Below, one piece after another: positions 37,101 to 48,946 of a stretch of DNA of 64,000 bases. The stretch spans positions 124,001 through 188,000 of the forward strand of contig NW_026273344.1 of NCBI RefSeq assembly GCF_020536995.1. The letters run 5' to 3'. Source of the DNA: Dreissena polymorpha (taxonomy: Eukaryota; Mollusca; Bivalvia; Myida; Dreissenidae). The notes under the pieces are model-generated. The model searched no databases and had not been told where the DNA came from. It saw only the letters and a program-made list of their open reading frames with translations. A program made the position numbers and the translations under genes. Within the stretch, counting starts at the first letter, position 1. Every line of letters begins with the position of its first letter.

Positions 37101-37942
37101 CTAACTTGTGCTTGATGGTCTTTTGGAATTATTGAGTATTTATTCTGTTATCAGTATTTCAATGTCTCTTATCTAATGTTAACAGTTTCTTTTTATTTTT
37201 TCTTATAATAATTATAATAATAGTTTTCAATATGGGTAACTGAAGACAGGTCATTCTTACACATGTAACAGTAACAAGTTTTCATTCCTATTCTTAAATA
37301 TCAATATAATACTGAAGACAGGTCATCCGTACTCATGTAACAGTAACAAGTTTTCATTCATATTCTTAAATATTATATATACTGGCTAAACATGCATTTA
37401 TTTAACTAAAATGGAATTCAGTAATTAAAGTAAGTATCAAATTAAAGCTACAGTTTTTAAGCAAATGAACCCAGGATTTTATAAAGAGTAATGTATTCAA
37501 TGGTACACTACAAGCTATTGTTTCTACATAGGCATATACAGAAGGAATACATTAAATAACAAAATGTTACCTTTACATTCTGTTTGGGTGTACTGGCTTT
37601 CTTTGGAGAAAAGCATATTCTTTTTGCTGCTGGTGATGGTGAAAATGATACAGGTGACTTCAATTTGTTAGTCTGATCCTTCTCAAAAAGTCCAGAATTA
37701 GTTAGTTTCCTTTTCTGAGTTCGCAATTTGATATTGTCATTTTTTACTTTTTGAGACAGAACAGTCACTTGACTTATTTTTTTAAAACAATCACCACACA
37801 CATTTCTTCCCGGTGTTAAATCCACATTAAAAGTTTCCTTCACTCCTTCTCCTACCGTGAGGTTCATCCCATGGCCATGAAGCTTACTTGCAACACTTCT
37901 TGCTTTTTTCAAAGAGCATCCACATGCTCTGCACTGCTCCAT
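31112..37942 (-). CDS. ZAD-like / DUF6589-like / double PHD-finger protein, 13 exons
   Basis: Minus-strand exons are 37571-37942, 36532-36851, 35793-35934, 35488-35610, 35078-35312, 34533-34720, 34160-34315, 33468-33722, 32965-33298, 32561-32815, 32227-32451, 31876-32007 and 31112-31455. All twelve junctions are GT-AG with agreeing phases, giving 1,026 residues. Residues 1-75 resemble a ZAD zinc finger (Cys4, 7, 49, 52) and are followed by a basic Ser/Pro stretch. Residues 320-397 include an acidic patch. From about 398 the sequence looks like DUF6589, a domain I know only as widespread and uncharacterised: WDN (Asp407), GDQLSVER (Asp555), then LDLLNEFLNN (Asp901, Glu905). Two PHD-type fingers (about 702-750 and 753-801; WFHKDC, WFHTVC) sit between the second and third motifs. 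It is probably nuclear and chromatin or DNA binding. A transposase role is inference. A minus-strand AATAAA lies at 30962-30967. Confidence 0.88.
33839..34107. mobile_element. MITE with TTGTCnCCTACTGGTGAAAC ends in an intron of the DUF6589 gene
   Basis: The left end ATTGTCACCTACTGGTGAAAC and the right end GTTTCACCAGTAGGGGACAAT are inverted repeats of 21 bp with one or two differences. The 269-bp body contains a 'gacagactgacagacagattg' run and no coding sequence. It lies between exons 7 and 8. Confidence 0.85.
36043..36369. repeat. MITE (CTTTGAATGCTGG family) with a partial internal duplication
   Basis: It starts TAACCCTTTGAATGCTGGG and ends CACTGAAAGAGTTA, inverted ends of the same family as 7981-8190 and 53181-53389. 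The palindromic core GGATCCTGATGAGACGCCAC..GTGGCGTCTCATCTGGATCC is present twice in tandem (36140-36251 and 36252-36369), so the right half has been duplicated. It lies in the intron between exons 2 and 3 of the DUF6589 gene. Confidence 0.85.
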
Positions 37943-38583
37943 GGTTGCAGACTAAATGAGACAAATAAGGGGCTCGCCCAGGTCCTGAAAGTCTTGATTG
38001 ACATCTGCCAACTGTTGGCACTTCCTCTGTCAAAATCTGACATCTTACACATTTTCCAAGTTAACACATGCATAGTCATTTTCCAGTGTATTTCCACTCA
38101 AAATCAATCCAATTCTCCATTTGCATCGATGAGTTTTGCAATAACCATGAGGATACTTCTATTAACTAGTGATTGCTTCTTGTTAAATTCACAAAACAGT
38201 CACCAGTGAAGTAAAACTCCTGGAAATGCCATTTTCGTCAATTTGTGTATGTAAACAAACTAAGCACATGTTTGTTTCTAAAAATAGGACCTAAAAATAG
38301 ATTGACCGTGACCGTGAACTCTCACGAGAGTTCCATTTCAAAATGTCTTCCATTGTGTTGATTTCATTCACTGTTCCCGAATAAAGCAGTAATATGGACA
38401 TGTTTTTCACCGAATTTTGAGTTCAAGTGAGGTAAATGTGTATATAAAACATCATTATATCGTGACATGCTTTCATTTTCGGTCAATAACTGTTTAAAAG
38501 GCTGTTTTGGACCGATCTTTGTTAACTGTCAACTTTTCGGGAATTTCTGGTTGACTTTCCTAATGGGGTTGGTCCATAACTAT

Positions 38584-38643
38584 AAAGTCGCGCCTGTCAA
38601 AAATCATAAAAAGCGACATTTAAAGTTATGGAAGCCAGAACTA
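38584..38643 (+). repeat. 60-bp direct repeat, first copy
   Basis: Begins AAAGTCGCGCCTGTCAAAAA and ends AGCCAGAACTA. A second copy (39107-39166) differs at two positions and directly abuts the right 51-bp flank repeat. It lies about 640 bp upstream of the DUF6589-gene start codon, so it may be subterminal to a larger element. Confidence 0.8.
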
Positions 38644-39055
38644 ATCGCGTTCATAAACTCATTTGAATAAAGTGATAGAATGGCATAAGGGTCTTTATTT
38701 AACTATTCTAAAATAATTATTAAAGACCCTAGATGCAAAATCGTCAATTATTGAGTTAAATGGATTATTAGATGGATTTTAAAGGATAATTAAAGGTAAG
38801 ATACTAGCTCTTACGTGTTTTGATTTTTGTTTGTACTTTTGTCGTTCCCTGTTCTCGGGTAAATGATTTTAACATGGGCGCCATTGATGCATCGGATCAC
38901 ACACGGCATAGTCATACCCATAACATTTTATAAAAAAACACGTTCTGCGCGTCCTTAAATTCGTCGGAAAACGTATTGCCCTGTATATTTTGTCAAATAA
39001 AGTGTCAGTCACATGTAATTGTCTGTTTACTCGTCAAAATTGTCAAGGTCTTCGA

Positions 39056-39106
39056 TAGCTAAAGAAACTTCAGCGTACAGTTTATTTAGTATTGACAGAC
39101 CTGTAC
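39056..39106 (+). repeat. Right copy of the 51-bp direct repeat flanking the helicase/DUF6589 pair
   Basis: Same orientation as 22750-22800 with two differences in 51 positions. It is joined without a gap to the second 60-bp block at 39107-39166. Confidence 0.75.
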
Positions 39107-39166
39107 AAAGTCGCGCCAGTCAAAAATCATAAAAAGCGACATTTAAAGTTATGGTAGCCAGAACTA
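39107..39166 (+). repeat. 60-bp direct repeat, second copy
   Basis: Two mismatches to 38584-38643. See that entry. Confidence 0.8.
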
Positions 39167-39535
39167 GGTCGTCGATGTTGACATCGACAGCATTTTGTCA
39201 GGAGCAATCGCCGCCATATTGGATTTTGATCATTTTCTTTCGAAAATAAAATGAATTATAGTAAAGTAAAATCTTCTTTTCGCGGTCGTAATGTGTTAAA
39301 ATTCGCATACTGCGTAAAATTGAATGTAGGCATATGGTGATATTTTTACTTGTTTTACACTTTGTGTGTGAATTTTTTTAAAGACTATTTTGCGTACCAG
39401 AACAAATACATGTATATCACTACGCATGGTTACATTTGTTAGATTTTAAGCGCTTGTATGACTGAATAAAATTATTGTTAAGGTTATTAGATCTATTTAT
39501 GTTAAATGTCACGTTGAAAAAATCAAATGGGATAA

Positions 39536-39690
39536 ATAGAATACTAGGATTAGCGTTGAATACAGAGAAGTTTATGTTGCTCGGCTCGAACACCGAAAGC
39601 GCTCGCCAAGGCTCGCGCTTCCGGCGTTCTAACTTCCAAGCCTCGCAACATAAACTTCTCTGTATTCAACGCTAACCTAGTATTCTCTAT
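39536..39690. repeat. Foldback element with GCGCTCGCCAAGGCTCGCGC centre
   Basis: Arms of about 45 bp beginning AATAGAATACTAGGATTAGC are inverted copies, meeting around a G+C-rich, CpG-rich centre. The plan is that of the other foldbacks here, but with unrelated arm sequence. No coding content. Confidence 0.8.
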
Positions 39691-40393
39691 ATTACTTTCG
39701 ATCTTGTTAAATATCTGAGTGAACTAGTTAATGTGGCTTTTTATTTTCGTTGAAATAGCGATAGGTTAAGGCAGTGACTACGATTGCTGACAGTGAAGTA
39801 CATCGTCCTATTAAACGTGTTTATTACGAACACATTGATTATTTGCACGCATTTTACATCGTTAAATGTCTTGTCTTGAAGGGTTTTGTTGTTTGATCTT
39901 TAAAAAAAGGGTTTACACACAAAATGATAGTGTTCATTAGATGTAAATTCTTTAAAAGAAATCATGATAAATGACAAAGATAATGTCCGGATAAGCTGTT
40001 TGATTGCATAGAGACAAGTTTAAAACGCGACACATTGTCATGCACTGGATTGCATTAGCGCCATGTTATTTTAAAATCCATCAACATATGGCGAAAATAG
40101 GCATTTGAGGTACAGAGACGGCTGATACCCGCGACAGTTCTTCTAAAAGTTTACATCGGTGCAAACTTATTAAAAGCCCATCAATTTATGGCAAAGTAAT
40201 GCCGGCGACAGGAATTTGCAAGCTGTTTAATGAAAGAGTTTGAACTTTGACCTCCAAGTTTGACCATTACCTTTGTGTGATGGAGACGGATGTTACATGC
40301 GACACGTCGTCTTATGACGAAGGACATTTCTGGCAAGTTAACATTCATGTCGGACGGCCTGTGCGAGCACCTGATACATGCCACAGTCTTCAG

Positions 40394-40395
<2 letters not shown>

Positions 40396-40427
<32 letters not shown>

Positions 40428-40440
40428 TGGGGGGGGGGGG
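40396..40440. repeat. (GT)n followed by a G tract
   Basis: About 14 TG units, GCGTT, then twelve G in a row. It is prone to slippage and could form a G-quadruplex on the plus strand. Confidence 0.95.
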
Positions 40441-41554
40441 TTATGAACTTTGAAATAAAGTTAGACAAATATTTTTTAATAAGAAAATTTAAAAGAAATG
40501 TTTACTTGTTATTGTTGTTTTTATTTGTAAGTCGCATATCCACCGCAATAAATGTGTGTTATTAAGTGCGCGTATATGTAGCCGGTGTTTTGTGTGCAAG
40601 TGGGTTATAATCCTTTTTATTTTAATAATATAAATGTTGGCAGTGACCAGATATTGAAAATCTACAAAGAATTTTATGTTATAGGGTAAATTGAAAATGC
40701 CCTCCGCTCCTTACACGGTTTCTTAAAGAACTGATCCGATGAAATATGCATAGAACAGGTTTACTCCCTTTATTCCAGTTATTACCTTTAAATTTCTATG
40801 TATCTGACTATTTATTTCCGTTAAAAAATTGGTTGAAATAGTTAAAAGTAATATGTTGTGGTCGCTTTATAATTATGATTATTATGTTGAGATATATGTC
40901 TAGTGTATAATTGTTGTGTTTACTACTTGTACGGGAGACATGACTACGTCTCAGCCTGAAGTGTGAACAAACATCTATAGACATACAAATTATGAATTCT
41001 TTATAGATCTTTGGTGTGACGAGTTTGAAATTTGGAGTCAAGCTCCTTGATGCAATCCTGAATCAGGTTAGTGTCCAGTATGTCTATAATACCATCATCA
41101 AAATTAGGGTAAACATAAAATAGATAACAGTTCATTTCTAAGTTTCTTAGTTCTTCATAAGAGTTTATCCCTTAAACGCCTCGTTTAATAGGTGTACGAT
41201 TTAGGAACCCGCACTAATAAAATAATTTAAAATTCTATGGATGATTCTGAAAACATCTTAAATAAAAAGGCATGCACTTATTTAAAACATCTCACCACCG
41301 ATTCACTAACGCATACCACTTTCACACTCTCATCCATCATATTACGAGTATGAATTAATGGAAATAAATGCCCTGCTACATATACTCAGCCCACACAATA
41401 GTGTTCGTATATTAAAATAATACTACAAGAGATCACATCTGATGTGACAGCACATGGCTTATTTTGAGTTTGTTTCGTCAACATCGAAATATATGGTATG
41501 TTAATATTTGATGAACATAAAGTTTTCTTTCGACTTATAAACAATAGCATTTTC

Positions 41555-41783
41555 AGAGCCGCGTCATGCGAAAACGAGTATTATGGTGTTTCGGCCAGCG
41601 TTGCTCAATCCCAGTTTGCACAATTGCGCAGTTAAGTCAGAAGCTACACTGTTCGCTATAAAATGACGCAAGGTCTCGTGGTCTCATTATGTATCCGCTG
41701 ACCAGACTGAGAGTTGTGTGGGCTGGGCTTAAGCTACGCTGGCCGCATACAGCATAAGACCCAATTTCGCATGACGCGGATCT
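41555..41783. mobile_element. MITE with GAGCCGCGTCATGCGAAA terminal inverted repeats
   Basis: The left end AGAGCCGCGTCATGCGAAAA and the right end TTTCGCATGACGCGGATCT are inverted repeats with one difference. The interior contains GGCCAGCGTTGC/GCTACGCTGGCC as a second nested inverted pair. About 230 bp, non-coding. Confidence 0.85.
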
Positions 41784-42040
41784 TTTAAAATCTCATTGCT
41801 TCTTGTAAATGGAACATCGAAGCACAATACTTTTCGATAGAATTTTGAGATAATACTTTGTTATATCTGGGAAACTGGAAAATTTGGGAAGCATAGCATT
41901 TTCAGGATCGATTTCCAGACTGGTTGACCGAGTACGGCAAGCATTTGCGGTTATTTCGGTAGTGTTTTAGCATATTGAAGGCAATACTATGTTATGAACG
42001 TTTTATCGATAGTCGATTGCGTCTTTCAGAGACGATTTAG

Positions 42041-42070
42041 CCCCCCCCCCCCCCTCCCCCCCCCCCCCCC
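42041..42070. repeat. Poly-C tract, one T in 30 bases
   Basis: Fourteen C, one T, fifteen C. The minus strand is a G tract with quadruplex potential. Confidence 0.97.
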
Positions 42071-42427
42071 GAGTACTGACTCTTAAATTCTGCGAGATGG
42101 ATTTCAACGCGTAATTGTGACTAGGCTACAATTTGGGTCGAATGAACATGCAGTCTGGAATTCCTTACACTGACCAATGTTACATCCTTCACGCTGTACA
42201 CAAATGCAGCGATGTTGCCGAAGTTCTGGGACATTTCTATCGAATCAGCCAATGAAATATTCGAATGTATTCATTCGGGTCTGCTGGGGTTATTTAAGAT
42301 AAAATGCTGGGTTAAACAGCTACGCCGACAACAATATTGAAAAAATATCATACATTGTGACGCCTGTTTGACCTAGTATCAGGTGCAAGATCAAAGTCGA
42401 AATTCAAGGTCAAACCAGTCTTAACAA

Positions 42428-42735
42428 GAGCACCGCGGGTGCCACGCTCGGCTACAGGTGCAGTTTTGAATAAATGAAAGCTTGTCCGATTTTTTTTGGG
42501 AGGTCACAGTGACCTTAACCTTTGACCTAGTAACCCCAAAATGGGTGTGGCGTGTAGAACTCATCAAGGTGCATCTACATATGAAGTTTCAAAGTTGTAG
42601 GTGGAAGCACTTTGATTTTAGAGCCAATGTTAAGGTTTTAGCACGACGCGGACGGCGGTCATCAGACGGCGGACGACGAGCTGGCTATGACAATAACTCG
42701 GGTTTTCACCGAAAACGCCGAGCTAAAAATGAATA
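42428..42735 (+). repeat. Short interspersed repeat with GAGCACCGCGGGTGCCACGCTCGG start
   Basis: The left end has AGAGCACCGCGGGTGCCACG. The body carries TGACCTTAACCTTTGACCTAGT and 'aagtttcaaagttgtaggtgg' phrases. The right end has GGACGGCGGACGACGAGCTGGC then TTTTCACCGAAAACGCCGAGC. The family resembles the other nuclear-receptor-motif repeats in the window. Non-coding. Confidence 0.6.
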
Positions 42736-43532
42736 AGATGATTTTCACAAAAGCGAATTTGGCTTAAGTCCAGTCACTTGCACGAACCAGGTCACTAGTA
42801 ACAGATTAAATTTAATAAATTGATAGCCACTTCCTCTTTTACCTTCAAAAAGACTTCTAATTGGCGTAAGTTTTGTCAAAATGTAACAAGCGTATTTTAC
42901 ATTTCCGGATGAATGCTAAACGTAACTTTAAATACAGTAACATAAGTTACGTGATTCGAAGGAAACTAACTCAACACACAATTTTACAAATCTTTGTATT
43001 GTTGGTATATTTATTTGATAAATGTTGATATAATTGGCTTTTCTTTGAACTACACTAAGTACTTAAAGGTATGTAAAGTCTTCAGAAATAATGAAGGTGC
43101 TCATCAAAATACTAGTATATCACAGGACAATTGGTAAGCATTACTTATCGGTATATGTTAGCAATAGTTCTGATAGGTAATGAGTATGATTCAACAATAA
43201 AGTACAAACTATTTGTGTTTACTCATTTTATTACCAAATTTAGAAAATGTCAGTAACACTAATCAATAACAAAATATATTATCTTAAAATACATGTTTAT
43301 GCAGAACTCAAATACATGATAAAAAACAACAATACAACATCAATTACACATCATATAAGACCGCACGATCCAAATTTAAAGAGACTTGTTGGCAGATTTT
43401 TGCTTCGAGTTATTCATGTTTAAAATGCGTGTTAGATCTAACAGAATAAATGACCTCATGTTAATATATTAACAAGAAAATATTTGTAACTTAAAATATT
43501 TTTATTTAATGTAGGCCCCAAACGGATTCCAA

Positions 43533-43624
43533 TGGGTGTCGTCGGGAGTAAGTCAACGGGTGTCGTCGGGAGTAAGTCAACGGGTGTCGTCGGGAGTAAG
43601 TCAACGGGTGTCGTCTGGAGTAAA
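43533..43624. repeat. 24-bp tandem repeat, nearly four units
   Basis: The unit GTGTCGTCGGGAGTAAGTCAACGG repeats at exact 24-bp spacing. The last unit is truncated and has one change. Confidence 0.93.
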
Positions 43625-44797
43625 CTAATCCCATAAGCCTCTGGCCATCCCTTATATTATTTTGCATCTTGCTAAATTAGTTATTTAATCAATTGAAATG
43701 TTTACCAATACACATATTTAATCAATAAAGGAACAACAAAAAACAGAACCACTTAAAAGCTTAATCATTTTCATGACTATTACTTTAATTTATACTGGTA
43801 TTTCGTTCATGTCTGTGATGTTACTTTTTTTCCCTTTTATGGACTGGTCTTTTCATTTATGAATCAATCACATTTTGAAAATAGTCATTCCTGCAACCTG
43901 TCAACAAGTCCCTTTACGAGTATATTAAAAACCATTGAGTATTGACGTTAAGGACGCAAGAATGGTGTTAATGTGACTTTAAAAACAACACAATACTTTG
44001 CCATATTTTCAGCCAAACAATGAGGTATAACATAAGTGGTAGATATTATTTTTGGCCATAAACTTATTTCATAATAGTATGGTGGCATTAAAGTGAGGAT
44101 TTCAGTGGTCTGAGGTTACTTGTGTCAAATTTAGCAGCATAATTACAGAATAAAACATAGACTCACTATTGCCCTTTAAATAAAACTGCCCCCGCCCCCT
44201 CTCCTCATTTGCAGCCATGTATCTCAATTGCCAAGAACCATTTACAAAATCTTTAAATCATTTTAGCAAATGTTCTCATAAATGTTTTGGTAATGGAGCA
44301 AAAATGTAAAAACTAAAGTATAAACAAGGTTTCACTTCTAAAAATACACAAGGTTTTAAGGCATGTTATTAGACTATTACAATTTGGAGCTGTTTATAGT
44401 AATATAAAACATGATAATGAAAACATTAAATTAAAAAATACTTTTATATTTGATTTAATTTTACAATTATTAAGATTTATATAAACTCAAAATATTGTGC
44501 ATAAGAAATTCTGAACATCATTGACATGAACCAATACGAGCACATGCGGGAATAGAATCTGGGTCCCTTTGGTTAGAGGTGAGTATTCTAAAGTCAACAA
44601 CAAGTCATTTGATTGTCAATGCCCATCCTAGTCTGTAATCTTCTCATTCTTCGGCTAGTTTCACAAGAGTGGCAGTTTCATAACTGCATAATAGTCATAC
44701 ATAGCTGAAACTGTTGACATGCCATGCTGTAATGATTTAGTACGTTAGTTTGGACCTTGTGTTAATTTGCCATTAATGCTATTAAAAAGTTATATTT

Positions 44798-45812
44798 AAC
44801 AAGGGCTGTTTGTAAAACATGCATGCCCCCCATATGGGCTGTCCGTTGCACTGGCAGCCATTGTGTGAATACGACTTTTGTCACTGTGCCCTCGACCTTT
44901 GACCTCGTGACCTGAAAATCAATAGGGGTCATCTGCAAGTCACGATCAATGTACCTATGAAGTGTCATGATCCTAGGCAAAAGCGTTCTTGAGTTATCAT
45001 CCGAAAATCATTTTACTATTTCGGGTCACCGTGACCTTGACCTTTGACCTTGTGACCTCAAAATCAATAGGGGTCATCTGCAAGTCATGATCAATGTACC
45101 TATCAAGTTTCATGATCCTAGGCATATGCCTTCTTGAGTTATCATCCGAAAATCATTTTACTATTTCGGGTCACCATGACCTTGACCTTTGACCTAGTGA
45201 CCTGAAAATCAATAGGGGTCATCTGCGAGTCATGATCAATCTACCTATAAAGTTTCATGATCCTAGGCATATGCGTTCTTGAATTATCATCCGAAAATCA
45301 TTTTGCTATTTCGGGTCACCGAGACCTTGACCTTTGACCTAGTGACCTCAAAATCAATAGGGGTCATCTGCGAGTCATGATCAATCTACCCATGAAGTTT
45401 CATGATCCTAGGCGTGTGTGTTCTTGAGTTATCATCAGGAAATCATTTTACTATTTCGGGTCACCGTGACCTTGACCTTTGACCTAGAAATCAATAGGGG
45501 TCATCTGCGAGTCATGATCAATCTACCAATGAAGTTTAATGATCCTAGGCGTATGCGTTCTTGAGTTATCATCCGGAAACCATTTTACTGTTTCGGGTCA
45601 CCGTGACCTTGACCTTTGACCTAGTGACCTCAAAATCAATAGGGGTCATCTGCAAGTCATGATCAATGTACCTATGAAGTTTCATGATCCTAGGCCCAAG
45701 CGTTCTTGAGTTATCGTATGACAACCACCTGGTGGACGGACGGACCGACCGACCTACCGACCGACCGACATGAGCAAAGCAATATACCCCCTCTTCTTCG
45801 AAGGGGGGCATA
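44798..45812. mobile_element. Element with 145-bp internal tandem units, copy 1
   Basis: It starts AACAAGGGCTGTTTGTAAAA with CATGCCCCCC just inside, and ends CTTCGAAGGGGGGCATAA, so the ends carry a short inverted repeat (ATGCCCCCC/GGGGGGCAT). Inside are about six tandem 145-bp units, each with TGACCTTGACCTTTGACCTAGTGACCT (four AGGTCA half-sites in reverse). Other copies are at 51211-52513, 55161-56168 and 61662-62145, with different unit numbers. No protein is encoded. Confidence 0.88.
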
Positions 45813-46123
45813 ATTATGCTTTAATTGATGTATATCTTTTTTTCCAATATGTGATACAGCATCTTTAAGAAATTATAAACAAAACATATTGATACAAAAC
45901 TATTGGAATGTCTACTCCAACAAACATAATGAAAGTGGTTTGTGCCAATTGATATTGGACGAAAGAAATAATTACCTATATAAATATTAACAAACAATGT
46001 TCATGTCACAAAATTTACAATATAAAGCAATAATTATATATTTTATAATAGTAAAAGATGTACATTGTGTACACTTAAGACTAGATTATTTATTATATGT
46101 ATATAGCTAAACTGGCATATAAA

Positions 46124-47295
46124 ACAAGATGGCCATCAGGCCCTAACGCGCTCACCTGATAGCCAAAGGAACTAGACTATTCTGAAAAAAATGCAAGCTG
46201 ATTCATGAAGATTATTTTGGACCAAAAAAGTGACTTTTAACATGTGTTTTTTTATATTTGACCTTGTGACTTAGTTTTTTAGCTCATATGACCCAGCTTC
46301 AATCTCTGGCAAAATTTCATTGGGACAAATGTTCTGACCAAGTTTCATGAAGATTGGCCAATAAATGTGGCTAATATAGTGTCAACAAGTTTTCACTAAA
46401 GCCATATAAGGACAACGCCCCCCCCCCCCTCTGGCGGCCATGTTTTTCAACAAACCATAACCATTTTCAAACTCACTCAAGCTATTGATAGAACAAATGT
46501 TCAGATCAAGTTTCATAAAGATTGGATAATAAATGTGACTTTTAGAGTGTTAACAAGGTTTTGTAGTAAATAGCCATTTAAGGAAAAATTCCACACCCCC
46601 TTGCAACCATATTTTTAAACTGATCTCAACCATTTTTTAACTTAACCCAGATATTATTAGTTCAAATATTCTGACCAAGTTTCATGAGCATTGAACCACA
46701 AATGTGACTTCTAGAGTGTTAACAAGGTTTTACCATACATTAAAGCCATATAAGGAAAACTGCCCCGCCCCATGGCGGCCATGTTTTTCATTCAACTGGA
46801 ACCATTTTCAAACTCGTCCAACATATTATTGGGACACATGTTTTGACCAAGTTTCATGAAGATTAGACTAAAAATGTGACTTCTAGAGTGTTAACAAGGT
46901 TTGACTATAGCCATATAAGGAAAACTGCCACACCACCTGGCGGCCATGTTTTTTAACCAACCGGAACCATTTTCGTACTCGTCCAAATTATTATTGGGAC
47001 ACATGTTCTAACAAAGATTCATGAAGATTGGACAATAAATGTGACTTTTAGAGTGTTAACAAGGTTTTACTATAGCAAACTGTCACGCCCCCTGGCGGCC
47101 ATGTTTTTCAATCAACCCGAACCATTTTGCGAACTCGTCCAAGATATTATTGGGACACATGTTCTGAGTAAGTTTCATGAAGATTGGACAATAAATGTGG
47201 CCTCTAGAGTGTTAACAAGGTAAATGTTGACGACGCATGACAGACAAAAGGCGATCACAATAGCTCACCATGAGCACGTTGTGCTCAGGTGAGTT
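46124..47295 (+). mobile_element. Element with ~175-bp internal tandem units and GCTCACCTGA ends
   Basis: It starts ACAAGATGGCCATCAGGCCC..GCTCACCTGA and ends GTGCTCAGGTGAGTT, giving short inverted ends (CTCACCTGA/TCAGGTGAG). The body is about six diverged tandem units with CTGGCGGCCATGTTTTTCA, ACCAAGTTTCATGAAGATTG and GAGTGTTAACAAGGTTT. It has the same plan as the 145-bp elements but unrelated sequence. Non-coding. Confidence 0.8.
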
Positions 47296-48005
47296 AAAAA
47301 TACAACATTCATTAAACAGATAAAATATAAAAACTAATAAGTTATAAAGTGGTGGTTTCCACTACATTAAAATAAGAAACAAAACTTAAAAAGACAAATT
47401 GAGGATCAAACATGGTTAAATGTAGACATCCAAAACTAATATACACACACATATAAATAATGCTGTCTGATAAATATGTTTACATGGATTGGAAGTATTT
47501 TTGTCAAAGCTATTACAAAAGACACAGATATATTTAGAAACTGGCTATTATGTTCTGTAATTGAGCATGTATGTATACAATTGCTCCATTAATGCCTAGC
47601 CAGTACCTTTGTAGTAAAACCACTTCATAACAAGACCATAATTGGTCAGGAAGGTTAGCCTTATCAAAGAATTAATGCTGGAAGTAAACATATAAGAATG
47701 CCCACAATTAACACAAATTGCTATTGCTTGTATTGCCAATATTAACTGGGAAATGACCGTTATGCATGAATACATTAAAATACTATTAAAATAAATATAT
47801 GTTCTTGCTTGAGTTGGTTAAAAACACCTGAAGCGTGCCTATCTAAGTAAATTATTGTTGCCTTGTTAAACTTTAGCAAAATGGTCACAAGGAAAACCAA
47901 ATGCAAATACAGGACACATGCTAGCGTATCATTTATGCTATTTGAATTAAAGTCAATGTTGACAAGCTATTTTGTGTTCAATAATGTTTAAAAAGATTAT
48001 AAAAG

Positions 48006-48350
48006 CAAGAGATGTGTTTGTCAAATACACAATGCCCCATATTGCCCCGCTTTGAAATAAAATTTCAATATATCATTTGGCAGGTTTAGAAATTACCTTC
48101 CTTTTAAAGCTTATAACTTCCCTTGGATTGTATTTTTTAACTTTTTATTTTGAAGGATGACCTTGACCTTTCGTCAGAAACACAATGCCCCCTATTGCGC
48201 CGCTTTGAAATAAAATTTCCTTGACCATTCACCACTCAAAATGTGCAGCTTCATGAGATACACATGCATGCCAAGTATCAAGTTGCTATCTTCAATATTG
48301 CAAAAGTTATGGCCAATGTTAAAGTTTTCGGACAGACAAACAGACTGACA
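48006..48350 (-). repeat. Inverted copy of the 18018-18305 repeat family
   Basis: It shares CATGAGATACACATGCATGCC, 'agttgctatcttcaatattgc' and the 'gacaaacagactgacag' tail with the element at 18018-18305, in opposite orientation. A partial internal duplication is visible (two CACAATGCCCC blocks at about 48028 and 48180). Confidence 0.7.
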
Positions 48351-48369
48351 GTTAAACTGCTATATGCCA

Positions 48370-48946
48370 ACCTACTTCGACTTCACCCAATTAGTTAGAG
48401 AGCTCTGGTGGAAGACGACTGCTGTGTGAGAGTAAGGATCCTAATTGAAGCATTCCTTGTTGGCCTTGCCATAAGAGGCCGCTAGAGGCCTGTACAAGCA
48501 AGGATACTTAGTGAAGCCTCCCTGTGAGCTGTGTCACTGGATGCCAATGGAAATCTACATCCAAGTCTGCTTGGAGACATATGGGTGTAAGTGCCCTGAG
48601 TGAAGACTTGCCAGTGAGTAATACAGGGGTATGCATAGACAGACATACACCCCATAAGTCTGCGAACTCTGGACACAAACACTGTGGCTGTAAGGGTCCT
48701 GAGTGAAGCCTAGCCTGTAAGCCATGCCAGCGGTGAGCCATGAGAGACTTATCTATACCCACTAAGTAGACTTTCCAGTTAAAATATTCTGAATGTGGGC
48801 TGGTTTATCATTCATTGTGATGCCAACAGAGACATACACCCCTGCAGTCTGAGAACTCTGGACACAAACAACGGATGTGAAGGTACCTGAGTAAAGCCTC
48901 ACTTGTGAGCCAAGTCCCTTTGTGTCCTGGGAAACCTAGACCCCCG
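48370..48946. repeat. Degenerate tandem copies of the last exon of the Raw-like gene
   Basis: About five or six units of 90-115 bp, each with AAGTCTGnGAACTCTGGACAC, GTAAGGGTCCTGAGTGAAGCC and TGTGAGCCATGCC phrases. The best-preserved relative is 48947-49040, inside the last coding exon. The array therefore looks like amplified and decayed copies of the end of that exon, lying in the presumed 3' UTR. Frames across it are not conserved. Confidence 0.65.

Larger units (their letters stand above)
38217..44797. other. Gene-free stretch right of the DUF6589 gene
   Basis: No exon was supported. It includes the duplicated 60-bp block (38584-38643 and 39107-39166), the right 51-bp flank repeat, a foldback, a GT/G tract, a MITE, a poly-C tract, a short-repeat element and a 24-bp tandem repeat, each listed on its own. 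The rest is AT-rich. Confidence 0.5.

Noticed and set aside
48482-48762. Overlapping minus-strand frames of 66 and 84 codons
   Set aside because: They lie in the degenerate tandem copies downstream of the Raw-like stop codon, and the frame is not kept between copies.
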